Shown piece after piece: positions 26,301-39,400 of a stretch of DNA of 64,000 nucleotides. Location: assembly GCA_026874595.1 (NCBI GenBank), contig CM049316.1, positions 40,935,695 through 40,999,694 of the forward strand, given 5' to 3'. A program made the translations under genes and the position numbers. The DNA is from Sipunculus nudus (Eukaryota; Annelida; Sipuncula; Golfingiida; Sipunculidae). Below the pieces are notes generated by a model. It saw only the letters and a program-made list of their open reading frames with translations. It was not told where the DNA came from and did no database searches. Position 1 is the first letter of the stretch; every line of letters begins with the position of its first letter.

Positions 26301-27505
26301 TATTTTATAGTAATTTTTATGTATTATACTATATACATGTGATACTGCTAACAGAATATTACAAAAAAAAAAGAATATATACCAAACTTTAGCACTGTGC
26401 AGGGAACTAAATGTAAATAAACATTCTAATAAAAAGCATGTGTATGCTAATATAAAAATATGTATGATAATCTAAAATTTCCATTTTCAATTTCTTTTGA
26501 CAGGAGACTTGGACTCAGGTTTCAAATGACTCAGACTCAAAGGTGGGCTTGGACTTAAATCTCAAGGCCTCTGACTTTTTACTCAGACTTGAGTGCCATG
26601 GACTGGGCTTGCACTCAAGATTTTGGTAGTGAGGACTTGACTACATCCCTAATGGAATCAGATAAATTTTATATAAGGATCCCATTATTTGGTGCAGTAA
26701 AGGCTACCAATGCAGACCAGATTTGTGGATACACAGCTTAATGCCTAACAAGTGCTTGAGTCCATATTTTGCTACCCAATTTATTTCTAGTTGTACCTCC
26801 AAGTGAGGAAAAAGTTAAAGCTGACATTTCTTACCACTCCCATGTTGAGGCCAAAGTGAGCAGTCTGATGTTTTAGACCAAGTTCTATCTGGTGTAATAT
26901 GGCATCAATCCTGTCCTGCTCAAAGCCTTCCCTGTCAAGACATAAAAGAAGTCACATCTTTATCATAAACCAAGTGTTATAACACTGCACAGTAGCTTTT
27001 CTGAAGGTATCTCCTGGGATGATTCAGTTAAGTCTGGTGCAACTTGAAGAAAACCTCTTGAAAAATCATACCCAAGTAAAAGTCAAATAATTAATAAACT
27101 ATAAAGCATTCAGACACTGCATAACACTGCTGACATTCTTGGTCACTATATCTGGATTATTACCAGAATCCTGGTCAAATTATGTGTACACAAAAGAAAT
27201 ATGCAAATTCATGCAGAGAAAAATGTATGTTGCAGTTCAACATCTTGAGAGATATATTAGAGAAGGGATCTTCTTGTTGGTTGGCACCTTGCGCATCACA
27301 GGCAATTGAAAATGTCACCCCTTTTGGAAATTAATACTTATGAAGTTACCACTGATGCTGGTGACTAACAAGATCTTGATTGCCCTATCTGGCAACAGTA
27401 AATCAAACAAATGAGGACAAAAACATAATTTCGCTTGGTATAGGTACATGAACATATTTCTGCACACTAATCCAGCGCTTCTGGTTTAATTTTGTTTAAC
27501 AACAG

Positions 27506-27542
<37 letters not shown>

Positions 27543-30500
27543 CTGTGAGAATTCCTCTTAAAGCTTGACTTACCTGACAACCTGTTCAAATGTCTCCTGT
27601 ATGATGGTTTTGACTTTTTCCGTGTCGTCAGGATGGATGCCCTTCAGTCCAATGGAGAAGGTACTGTCCTTGGTGTCTCCTGAGTATCTGTAGAGTTCAA
27701 AGGTTACAACAACAATAATCAGTGTTGTAAAATTCACATATACATTATAAATGGTCCATTTTTTCCCCAACAGATATTTATATCACACAACGTTATGGCT
27801 GCAATTAATTACAATTCACCTGTACTCAGGTATTCAATAGCTTTTACCAAACTTGGACTCCTTTACTTAGTAAAAGGATGGAACTCAATAACAAAAAGTA
27901 TAAAATACTTAAGCTGTTAATAAATAGAATTTCTGATCTTTTCCCAATATGACCCACATTTTATGTGTATATGAAATAATCATTACTCCAGAATCAAAAT
28001 TTAGTGACCCACAGAAACAGATACTAAGAATAAACATGATATCATAAAACGATGTACATACTTCTGTTCTGGTGGCCAGAAAAAAACTTATCTACCACAT
28101 AATTCACTACATAAAAACAACATAAATATGTTTTTACATGCATGCCCACTTGAGTACATGAACCCTGATTTCTGACTAGGGTAGCAGGTCAGAATTACTT
28201 TTAACTTAAAGTAATGCAACACACCCGTGAGTTGGAGCAAAGTTTGATCCGATGTTTGCCTCCAGCAGTGACCTATAGAATGGTGCCTTCTCTCCTTGTG
28301 TCAGCAGGGCTCCTAGAAGGCTCAATACAAACCCCTCATAGCTGTCTGCAACACTGCAAATAAATCACCATAAACTGCGGTGTATACCATATTGGATAAT
28401 TTGACAAAAAGCCACATCTGACATCAAATAATACTTTCTTCCCACAATTTAAGCTGAAAATTCAAATATAAGGCATGACTAAACAGCATTTGATTTGAAA
28501 ATAGAGGCCTAATTCCCTCCCCCAGGCCAACATGAAGGCAATGCTAGTCAAAGTGGTTAATAATACAGAGTTCTCTTTAAATTGATAGCAACAAAGCAAC
28601 TTGATCAGATGGACAGATGGACTACTGACAGCAAGGCTAATTGCAGCCTGACAGTAATGACAGTCAGCTCAGCTATAACTCAGCTATAGCTAAAAGCTCA
28701 CTGATATAAAAGGTGGCAATGTACTTCTGAGTTGAATGTCCAAATTGAAGACAATGCCAATCACTACAATGACAAACTGACCATTGTTTAAGAAGAATTG
28801 AAAACCTACTTAATTATAGAGATGATAAAGTAAAATAAATGTCTTACTCAGCCAGTACATAGGAAACAGCAATGGTTGTCTGTTTTTCTGGATAAGGGGC
28901 TAATGGATCTGGCTGACATGTGGTCCTGGACTCTCTCTGGAATAAAATACATGCATATGATTAATATAAAATACATGCAATAAAAAATGTAGGTGGCGTC
29001 ACTATTTTTTCTTGCAGCTAATTTTGCAAAACTTATATATGAATACAAAAATTTTGTGAGAACCCATCCAGTTATTGCTGAAAGAAGTTGTTAACAGAAA
29101 AAAAAGACTGATAAATGGCAGATGACAGATGAACACCACACCATGGGAATGGATCACACTTTAGCTTATGAATAATTAGGGTGCTACTGCAAAAACTTAA
29201 GAAATAAAATTCAACTGGACCAAAATGTGTTATAATTTTTAAAAACTTTATCATTACATTATCACATTCAAGAATAAAAAAAGAAATCTGCATGGTCCTT
29301 ACCGGCTGTGACCATCTTGGTTCTGAAGGAACAGCAGTATCCATTTGTAACCTGGTAAACTTGGAGAGAGCTAGTTCATTTATTAGCTCCAGGTGGCGCT
29401 CAAGTGGAAAATTGCCATATGTAAAGAACCTAAAAAATACAAGGGAGATAAACATTACAAATCATTTCTAACACAGTTATTGCTGGTGCACTCAAGTAAA
29501 GTGCATCTGGTTGAAATAAGCCCCAGTCACATGCGAGCTACATACCATATCATTCATCTGCAACAGCGGCCAGTCAGATAAAACAAGTAGTCATGGCTAC
29601 TATCGCAAGAACATCTCAACGGAGACCATTGTGAAAGGGTAGCATCATAGCCAGCCATCATTTCAAGACATCTTATGATTACCTACTGTTCACTGCAATC
29701 AAATAAAATGTATGGCGGTTTTTGTGCAGGGTCAAAAACTTGCCTTATAACTGATTTTCCTCTTATGATCATGATCATTCCAGACCACCTGTGATCAACA
29801 ATTACTTGTTGTACAACCTTTTTTGTGCACCCTAAATTTCCCATGATTGCAATTTTTGCCTACCATAAATCCTCTTTTAACGGCCGCATGTCTTTATATT
29901 TACAGCTGCACCCTGAGTCATAACTTAACATATACCCTGGTGTGACTGGGCCTTTCAATAATTTCGTCCATCCTTTTGATGAATGATACACACATAACTG
30001 AGCACATAAATGAATTCCAAGTGGTCACATGGTCTTATCAACATTCAACACATGTCACCCAGCTGTAAACATGAAGACTCAGAGTTTGTAATCTGTTCAT
30101 GTGTAGTAATTGTGATTGGCTTAAGTCAGACATAATAAGAGGCACATGTCTGTATGTTTATTATTCTGGGTTAGATAGATGGCAGTCAGATGTGTGTTAG
30201 TCTCTGTTAAGCTAACATTCCTTATGTACAGAATGCGTCATGCGGAATGCCAGATGCGGACCAAATCCCAATTGACGAAATAAATGAGGTGATATTCCTT
30301 ATGCACCCATCTGGCACGCGTATCAGGCAAAATGAATTGCTACATGTAGCAATTTTCACCAGTTCTGCATGGTGGTATCTGGGAGCGACACATAGAAAAC
30401 ATTCATGCTGACTTGCCAGGACATATGAAATTTCTCAACACACATTCTGCATTCTGCATTCCTTTCATAAGTAATCTTAGTTTTACCTGGCATTAGACGG

Positions 30501-33415
30501 ATGGTAGTGAGATGCGTGGAAGTCTCGTAGCTGCTGCCATGACAGGTCTGGGATGGCCAGCGGATCACCTCCACTAACATGGCCATACGTGTGACTAGGG
30601 AGAAGCAGGTTCTGTACTCTCTGAGCAAAGTGATGCTCTGAATTGCTCTGAAAGTTATAACAATATATTTGAAATACATTTGTACAGGTGAATTAGATGT
30701 GGCAGTGATGTCTAAATAATATTGTAAACAGACTGGATATTGGAGATATGTCTTTCTATAATTAAGGCACTCACTATGCTCTAGTGTTCGCACTCACTAA
30801 GTTCAATAGCCGTGCCAGCTATTGTATGAATTATGAACAAGCTCACACATGTTTGGGTAAAATTAAGTTAGGCTGATCAAATCCAATGTGTCAAAAGTAA
30901 ACATTACACTTTAGACACAACTGATCATATGCCATATAAACAAGAAAATATGTAATGGATACTGGATAGGTTACAAGCCTTTTTAATTAGATTTTTGAGG
31001 ATCTTCTGGAACAACAAGAAAAGTGATCTGAAAAGTCCAACAGATGAATTTTTCTTTGTGCATTGAGGGAACATTTTCAAGTAATTTGTTTGGTTCAACT
31101 GCTTGGTTCATAATTCAATAGCTGGCATGGCAGCCTTGTGCAGCAATGTCCCTCACAATGGAGCTTAATTTGACAAGTGCCGTGCTTGCAAGATGAATCT
31201 GCGACTAGCAAAGGTGCAGATGATGGCATTCTGTAGCACTGGATAGAGAATATGCTGGGACACTCTGCCATGTCATTTCAGTTCATAAATACAGAAACAG
31301 ATACAACCCCTTAATCAGAAAGAGTCAACAGTCAGTGAAAATATGCAGAGCCATGGGGTGCTAGAAAGTCTGAAACAGGACTTGGAAAGCAAACTGTGAG
31401 TGCAGCATATTCTAGCAGCTGTCACCAGACAGAAATCTGGCATCTTGATTGGAGACTGCAAACAAAGAACTTAACCACCAAGCTGTAACATGACTTATTC
31501 TCCCACTTTTCTCTCATAATAGCCTGAGGCCAATACTACCATAGCATGCAAACAAGGGCTGACAGATAGAGGACTTAAGAAAAGATGGGGCGCAACATCC
31601 TGGCCCCAGTGAAAAAGTGTACAGGGAATACAAGTACAGGTACACTTGATATATAATATAAATCTCACATGCCAAAGTAGGGAATAAATAGTGTGAGATG
31701 CAAATATCTGGCATGATATTTTCTATTTTACAGAGGTTCAGGTAAAAAAATGGGCCCCTATGAAGAGGTTTAGTTATACTTGATTCAGATTTTTTCTTGT
31801 TGTTTGATTTTAATAAATGCTTAACCTTTTAGTTGCTGGGTGTTTATCCTTTACATCCATACAGAAACCTAGGTTTCTAATGAGAGCATGATCACTGGTA
31901 TCAGGGGAGGTCCACATTCCCACAAACCAATGAAATGTGGAAAAGTTTTCTCATTCATTCTAACTTCACATTATTTCAACAAAAGAAAGCCAGACTGTAA
32001 GATTGCTTATTATGTGTTTTTCCTTTATTACTGGTGATCAGGTTTCCAAATCTGTATAAAAACTGTGTAAGTACTTACAAACACCCCCTTCATCTCATTG
32101 TACACAACTCCTTTAAACACCAACGGTGACTCAGCATTTTGGAGGTCCTCATTCTCCAACCGCCAGCCTTCTTGCCTATGATAAAAACAGAATATGATTT
32201 AATTGGACCTTTTCACATAACCAGGTATATTAGATATACATGAAATAAAGTGTTTTCTCATTTTATCATTATGGTATCTGCCAATAATCAGTTCTAAAAC
32301 TGTTTGCTTACTCCTGAACAAAACTACATGAGATGAAATAAGCTAACATCGGGTGTGATCAGTGGTGCAAAACATAAAAATAGAGCCCACGCCACCTGGT
32401 GGCCGGTGTTTCTTCTTTGTGTTTTCTCCTAGTTTGGGAGTTGTTGTGCATGCCCCACATTGTATCTTTAATCAAACAGTCTTGTTATGGTAAACAGACA
32501 CATGTGGACTATGTTTACTCAAATGCAGAACCATTACAACATATAAACAGGTGAATTGGTGATTGTACATCTGTGCCGGAATGGTTTTGCTGGGAAACTT
32601 TTGTATTCAGCCAAAATGAAATTATATCAAGAGATTATACACATAATATTATATACCTTTACACATTTCTGAATTTTACATCAAGAGGATGCTATGACCA
32701 GTGATTTAGGCCTTGAGAATCTTTGAGAATCTTTGTCTTGGGATGTCTCAGTCTCACTCTAATAAAATGGTCACAGTCTCTTTTCTGGTCTTGACTTTGA
32801 GACCATGAAGACATTAGCTAAATATGTGAAATATGCACCATACATTGCAAATATATGTGATTTACTTTGTTTAATTTTCATTTCCTCATCAAACGAGGCT
32901 ATGTGTCACCCCTGCTTGTTTCACTCTCTTTTGGTTTTGATATCAATAAAATACTAGTAGACATTGCTTATGGAGTATTCACTGATATGTTGTGGGAATA
33001 CTGATGTTGGTGTGAGGGAGTAAGTCACAGTAAGGCAACCATATAATCTCATATCCTAGTTCCTTTGGAGCCTATGATCAATTAAAAAAAATATTTTAAA
33101 AAAGGTAGGTTATACTACAGCTCTATCATTTAGTATTTTTTTTCTTGATACTTACACAAAATTACAAGGTCTCAGATCTGAGCAGGAGTGAACAAATGCC
33201 ATAGCAGCTGTCTCCAGGCTCAAAGGCAGGCATCATGATCAGAAACCACAAACCAAGCACTTAAACACCTAGCTACACCATGATTTATTCTCCCGATTTC
33301 TTCTCATAATAGCCAGAGGCCAAAAATATCATAGCATGCAAACAGGGGCTAATAGTACTTTAGAATAGCTATGACGCCTGGGGAAAATGTGTACAGGGAA
33401 TACCAGTACACTTAT

Positions 33416-33473
<58 letters not shown>

Positions 33474-36400
33474 TATACAGAAGACGCCATTTATTTGCAA
33501 GTCAGTTAACAGAAAATGCTGCTTATTTGCAAGAAATTCTGAAAACCAAAACCATCTCCTATATGTTATCATTAAAAATGCGCCGCATAATTGGAAGCCT
33601 CATAATCAAAGTTAAACTTCCGATTAACGCATGGGAATACATGGGCAGAAAGGTAGAAAACTCACGTTAAATGCAAGTACTTCAAAGAGTTGGTGAGTTG
33701 AGTTTGTGTTATCCCAATAATGATCAATAACCGGAACTTCAAAAGTAGCCGCTGTGTTAACTGCAGGTGCAAATGTGTACAAAGGATCTTAATTACCCTG
33801 TGCTCAGTGATGCAGTTCGATACGGTGACAGCACACATCTCTTTGAAGTGGGTTAACAATGGTAGGTTAAAAATATGTCACGCGTATTAAATACCTTGAT
33901 CACGAGAGCAACTTTTAATTAACTTGAGTTTGTTTGTCAAACAAACTTTGTGTGCTAGCACTCCCATTATTTGTTGCTTTGATGATACTCATAATAGAAT
34001 TGTCAAAGGCTCTTATATACACTTACATTGTTAACCCCTTATGTTTGTTATGACTTGTCAAAACATCTCTTCTATTGACCAGCAAATTTGAATCATGTCA
34101 CTATTCCATAATAAATTACAAGCGCAAAAGCAATGATCTCTCCTTGGCTGACAAGTATGAAGTTATCAAAATGAAAGACCAAAGGGTTCCACAAGTAGAC
34201 ATTTCAAAGATGTTTGCTGTGTCCCAGTCACAGATTTCTCGAATAATTGCTCAGAGGGAGACAATCATCCAAGATTACACAGAAAATTAGAATCCAGACC
34301 AGAAGACGATTGGGCAAAGAAACAAATGTGGAAGATACATTTTGGCAGTGGTTTACCAATGTTAGGAGTCACGGCGTTCCAGTTAACAGACCACTGCTCA
34401 AAGAAAAAGCAGAATCCCTAACAGCTGCAATGTGAAACACAAACTTCAGTGCTATAGATGGTTGGTTGAGCAGGTGGAAATAGCGTCACTCCATCAAACT
34501 AAAGAAGGCGCATGGAGAGAAGGCTGCAGCAGATCAACCAGCTGCAGATGACTGGGCCAGTACAAGGCTACCAGAACTACAAGAGAGCTACAAGCCTTGT
34601 GATATCTACACGCAGATGAGACAGTATCTTCTATAGAGCCACCAGAGTCAGGCCAATAAGGGAAAGAAAATGATGTGAGATGCAAAAATCTGACACATTT
34701 TATATTTACTTTACAGATTTTAAGGTCAAAAAGGGGGCCCTGCATACTTCTAAAACTGCCCCTGTGTGAAGAACTTGAATATTGACATTATATGAGGTTA
34801 CTAAGAAAGTCACCTGAAGTCCATTTCATTTAGACGGGGCAAGAAGGCAGCATCAAGGTAAACAGCAAGCAGGTTCTCATAGTCCTGGGGATTCTGGGTA
34901 GAAAATGGATACATGGTCCAATCACTGGCTGTAAATAAATGAATAAATACAAGGTGTACTAAATGCACAACTGAAATCTCTGCTTTAAGCGTTCAATCAC
35001 TAGGTCTGAAGTACACTTTCTGGTATAAAAAAGTGAATTAATTAATAATCTTATCATATCACTAGTCTAATATTAAAAAAATAAATCTTTCTCCGATGAA
35101 CATGTACTGGAAATGCAAAAAATTATTGAGAAGCTTTTTTCAAATTTACAGAAAATTAATAACCAGACCAAAATTTAATTAATATTTTTAAGTAACATTT
35201 CTGAAGGACTAGATTAGGCAAATGTGTTCAAACTTGGCATGCAGACAGGGATTTATATGTTACTATATATTTAATTATATATGATCCCATAGAAACCTTA
35301 TGTTCCACAGCCTTAAACATTAAGAAGAGTCAAACTGCCGATAAAAATTGACTTTCTGGCCTATTTTTAATGGTTTCCTAGGAGATTTTATCAGGATTTA
35401 TCAGAAGGTCAAGCAAGAATTTTCTTGGGCCTAATGGTTACCACTTGTGTCCTGCTAATGGGAAGTCAGCCAGATGATCAGACACTAAGGCCCACTGCTA
35501 GCTCAGCATGAATGAATGTCAGCTGAACTAAAATGATGAAATAATTGGTACTCAACATAAAGAAATTTGTGAAGGTAAAGTATAGGAGAGACAGGGGATA
35601 TATATACTTGTATGTGTGGGTGTAATTCATGAATGATGAAAACCAGAATGCAGACTACCACTTTGATGATTCCATTTTGCTGAAAAGCCAGTTACTGATT
35701 ATAAAACTTAGAAATGAGGGTTGCTTTGGATATTGATATACTGAATCTCATTTTTGTGTGTCCTGTGGTTGTTCAGCCAACTTTAGGACTGCCAGGCATG
35801 GGAGAAGTCAGTCAGCCATAAAGAATGGGCCCACTCAGCTATGGCTGAGCCTCGCTTTATATTTCAAACTCCAGCAAGAAATGCAACTTTTCTGTGTACA
35901 AGATATTTAACATAAATTACAATTATATAAGGGTGTATTTCATGTATCAAAACCAGAAACCACCCTCATCTCAGTCTTATTGATAAAATCAGCAAACCAG
36001 ATTTTCGGCAAAGAGGAATTATCAAAGTGGTTATCTGCATTCTGGTTTTCTGCATTCTGGCAGGTGCCATGTGTGTGCATGTGGCCAGTACCTGTGAAAG
36101 CATTCATGAATGTGGAGAGTGATCTGTTGAGCATCTTAAAGAACGGATCTCTAACCGGGAATCTCTGTGATCCACAAAGGACAGTGTGCTCCAGGATGTG
36201 GGCCACCCCTGTGCTGTCCATTGGCGTCGTTCTGAATGCAACTCTGTTACAGGATATATAAATTATTAATAAGCGTGATTCATGGGCTTCCACAATAACA
36301 CATTACAATTTGCAGTTTCATTCATTTTATAACCACAAGAATCACTTTGAATGATCATATTCTTATCCATAACAGTAGGTCTTTTCTTACAAGGATCATA

Positions 36401-39400
36401 TTCTTATCCATAACAGTAGGTCTTTACTTGCAAAGATCATATTCTTATCCATTACAACAGGTCTTTACTTGCAAGGATCATATTCTTATCCATAACAGTA
36501 GGTCTTTACTTGCAAAGATCATATCCTTATCCATTACAGCAGGTCTTTACTTGCAATGATCATATTCTTATCCATAACAGTAGGTCTTTACTTGTAAGAT
36601 CATATCCTTATCCATTACAGCAGGTCTTTACTTGCAAGGATCATATCCTTATCCATTACAGTAGGTCTTTACTTGCAATGATCATATTCTTATCCATTAC
36701 AGTATGTCTTTACCTATACCAACCAGCACAGATATGGACTAAGAATTATTTTTTGTATCTTGTTAGTGAGGGCCCTGTATCCATTTGGTCATTTTCATTT
36801 ATTAAAAACATTAGTCATTTACTTTTCTGAACTTGTGTCTTCTGACATTAGTTTCAAAAACTAAATTTGTTCATAGAAATATAAAAAAAAAACAGAAAGA
36901 CAGGGGAAGTGGAAAAAACTCTCCATCTTTTGAAAATTAATGTTTTTTCAGAATGTTGGTATTCTAGGTTTTGGACAGATCAAGTAATATTTTTCATGAT
37001 ATATGGATTACAATAAAGCTACTTTATTTTGACAAGCTTTTTAAACACATTTTTATAGAACCATATCTATTAAGGAGACATGTATATACTGGCACACTCT
37101 TCATGCAGTGGTCATGTTCCATTCCTGGTAAGAGATTTCATTCTGCCCACTGCTGCCATGGGGAACATTTGTCACAGAATGCTGTTTCAAATATTTAAAC
37201 TTAGCTTACACTTGGGAATACCCAGCTCCCATTGGTTGCAATGTTTGGCCCAGTGCTTGCAAAGCACTAGCTATAGGACAATTGTTTCTACCAATGAGAG
37301 CTTCCTTTGACTTGTGTTAGCCATATTATATCTAAGACAGTCATGCTTGGCATGATGCCAACATACACAGGTCCCCTTTTGTGATCAATGGCATATGCTT
37401 CTAATGGCAGCAGTGGTAGAATGAAATGAACTTGAAGGAATGGAAAGAGGCCAGTGTGTATTGAGTGTAACACAGGTGATGTCATACCAATATCCTTACC
37501 CAAAGACATTGTTCCTGTCATCCCTTGACATATGAAGATGCTGAGCTCCAGATGCTTCATGAGTCAGCTGTACTGCAGTCAGGTAAAAATCAGGTACGGC
37601 TGTCACCTGTAATTAATCATTTTTATTTTGACTTTAAAGTTGCTTTTAAGTCAGACATTTTGGACTCAAGTTGCAAAAGACTCAGACTAAAAGAAGGTGG
37701 ACTTGCACTCAAAGACTTGGACTTGAGTGGCTTGGGCTCAGACTTGCACTCGGACTCTGATAGTGTGGACACGACTAGATCACTTATATACAAAAACGCT
37801 ATTGTCAGATAACACTCAGGTATTGATGTAACCTGTTATTTCAGTCAAGCTATTAATAGTTGGGAATGTTTCACTCATGTTATTTATAGTTGCCAATGTT
37901 TCACCTTCAGTCAGGCTAATAATAGTGCTGGTTGCCAATATTTCAACCAGGCTTATTACAGCACTCCAGGCCTGACCGCTTCATTCTCTAACATGGCTAT
38001 TATAATCTGTCTTCCAGAAACATTGGCAACAATAAATAACCTGACTGAAACATTGGCTTCTATAATCTAATACTTATAAAAGGAATTTGGTCCACCTGTG
38101 ATCACAATGTTCTCTGAAACCATGTTGCGTATGATACTGTGCCATACCTCATTTTAAAGGTTATTGTTCCCTCAGTGACATTGCCAATATTAGAATAAAT
38201 TATTTTTAATGTACAAATCATTTTCAAGGATTTTTGCATGTTTTCTGATAGGAGTGGAGGCTATCACCGAAAACAGCTGAAATGCCTTTGGCAAAGACCG
38301 GATTTCCTTTGTGGTCACCTCAAGCCCAGAATTAAGCCAATTTAAGGACTTCCATGCACATGAATAACCTTGCTTTCATGTTTGGGCTGACATTTGACAA
38401 AGGCTCTGACCCATGTGTTTGGTCAGTCAATGTGAAAAACACATGACTCTGGCTCGTTTTACGAAAATGAAGGGTTCAACAGAGGAGGATTAAAGACAAA
38501 ACCTAACATAAGGTCCCCATTTCCGGAAAAGGTTTGGGTTGGGGTCCTCAAAATTGGCCTCTTACAATTAAAAAAGGTTGCAGCTGAAAAGTAAGACTGA
38601 CCCCCTGGACTCCCCTTGGGTCTGCTTCTGCTACAGACAAGGTATGCATGTTTCCGTTTCTTTCTTCAGGAACAGTTTCCTTGCCTAAAACATACATATA
38701 ATTCATCTTTCATGTCTTCCTACTCCAATTAAATTAGAGTTTAAGTTAAGCTATGTTGAATAAATGTCTTCCTCACATTAACCATTAATAGTAACCAGTC
38801 AAAGATCATAACAAGTGACCAAGGGGTCATGACGCTCAGCTGACCAGGAAGACATTGACAAAAGTAATTTTATCATCTGAATGTCAAATTTGAATGAAAT
38901 ACTTTTTCCAAACTTGACCTTTTGTATAAAATCATCCAATATTCATTGGGGTACTATGGAGCTCTGTACCATGAAGGATATGGGTAACAGACACCTATTT
39001 TCAAGGTTTACAAGATGACTTTTCAGGGGTCTCTCAGCATGTCAAAAAATAAAATTCTAGGTCCAGTTATTATGATTTGTGCCCTGTTAACAGATGACCA
39101 AATGTTTATTCTGGGGGGTATTTCAAAGCCCCATAGGATGAAGGATATGGGTAACAGAGATGTAATTTCAGGTGCACAAGGAGACTTTTCAGGGGCCTCC
39201 CAGCATATCAAGAAAGGAGATTCTAGGTCAAGTCATTATAATTTGTGCTCTGTTAACAGATGACCAAATCTTTATTCTGGGGAGTACTTCGGAGCCCCAG
39301 AGCATGAAGGATATGGGTAACAGAGACCTAATTTCAGGTTTCCAAGATGTTTCATGGACCTCCCTGCGTGTTAAGAAAGAAGAGTCTAGGTCAAGTCATT

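Larger units (their letters stand above)
33185..34770. repeat. Dispersed repeat family B, copy 2, split by a transposon
   Basis: Left half 33185-33412 and right half about 34660-34770 match 31395-31770. The halves are separated by about 1.25 kb containing a Tigger-like transposase relic, absent from copy 1. Confidence 0.85.
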
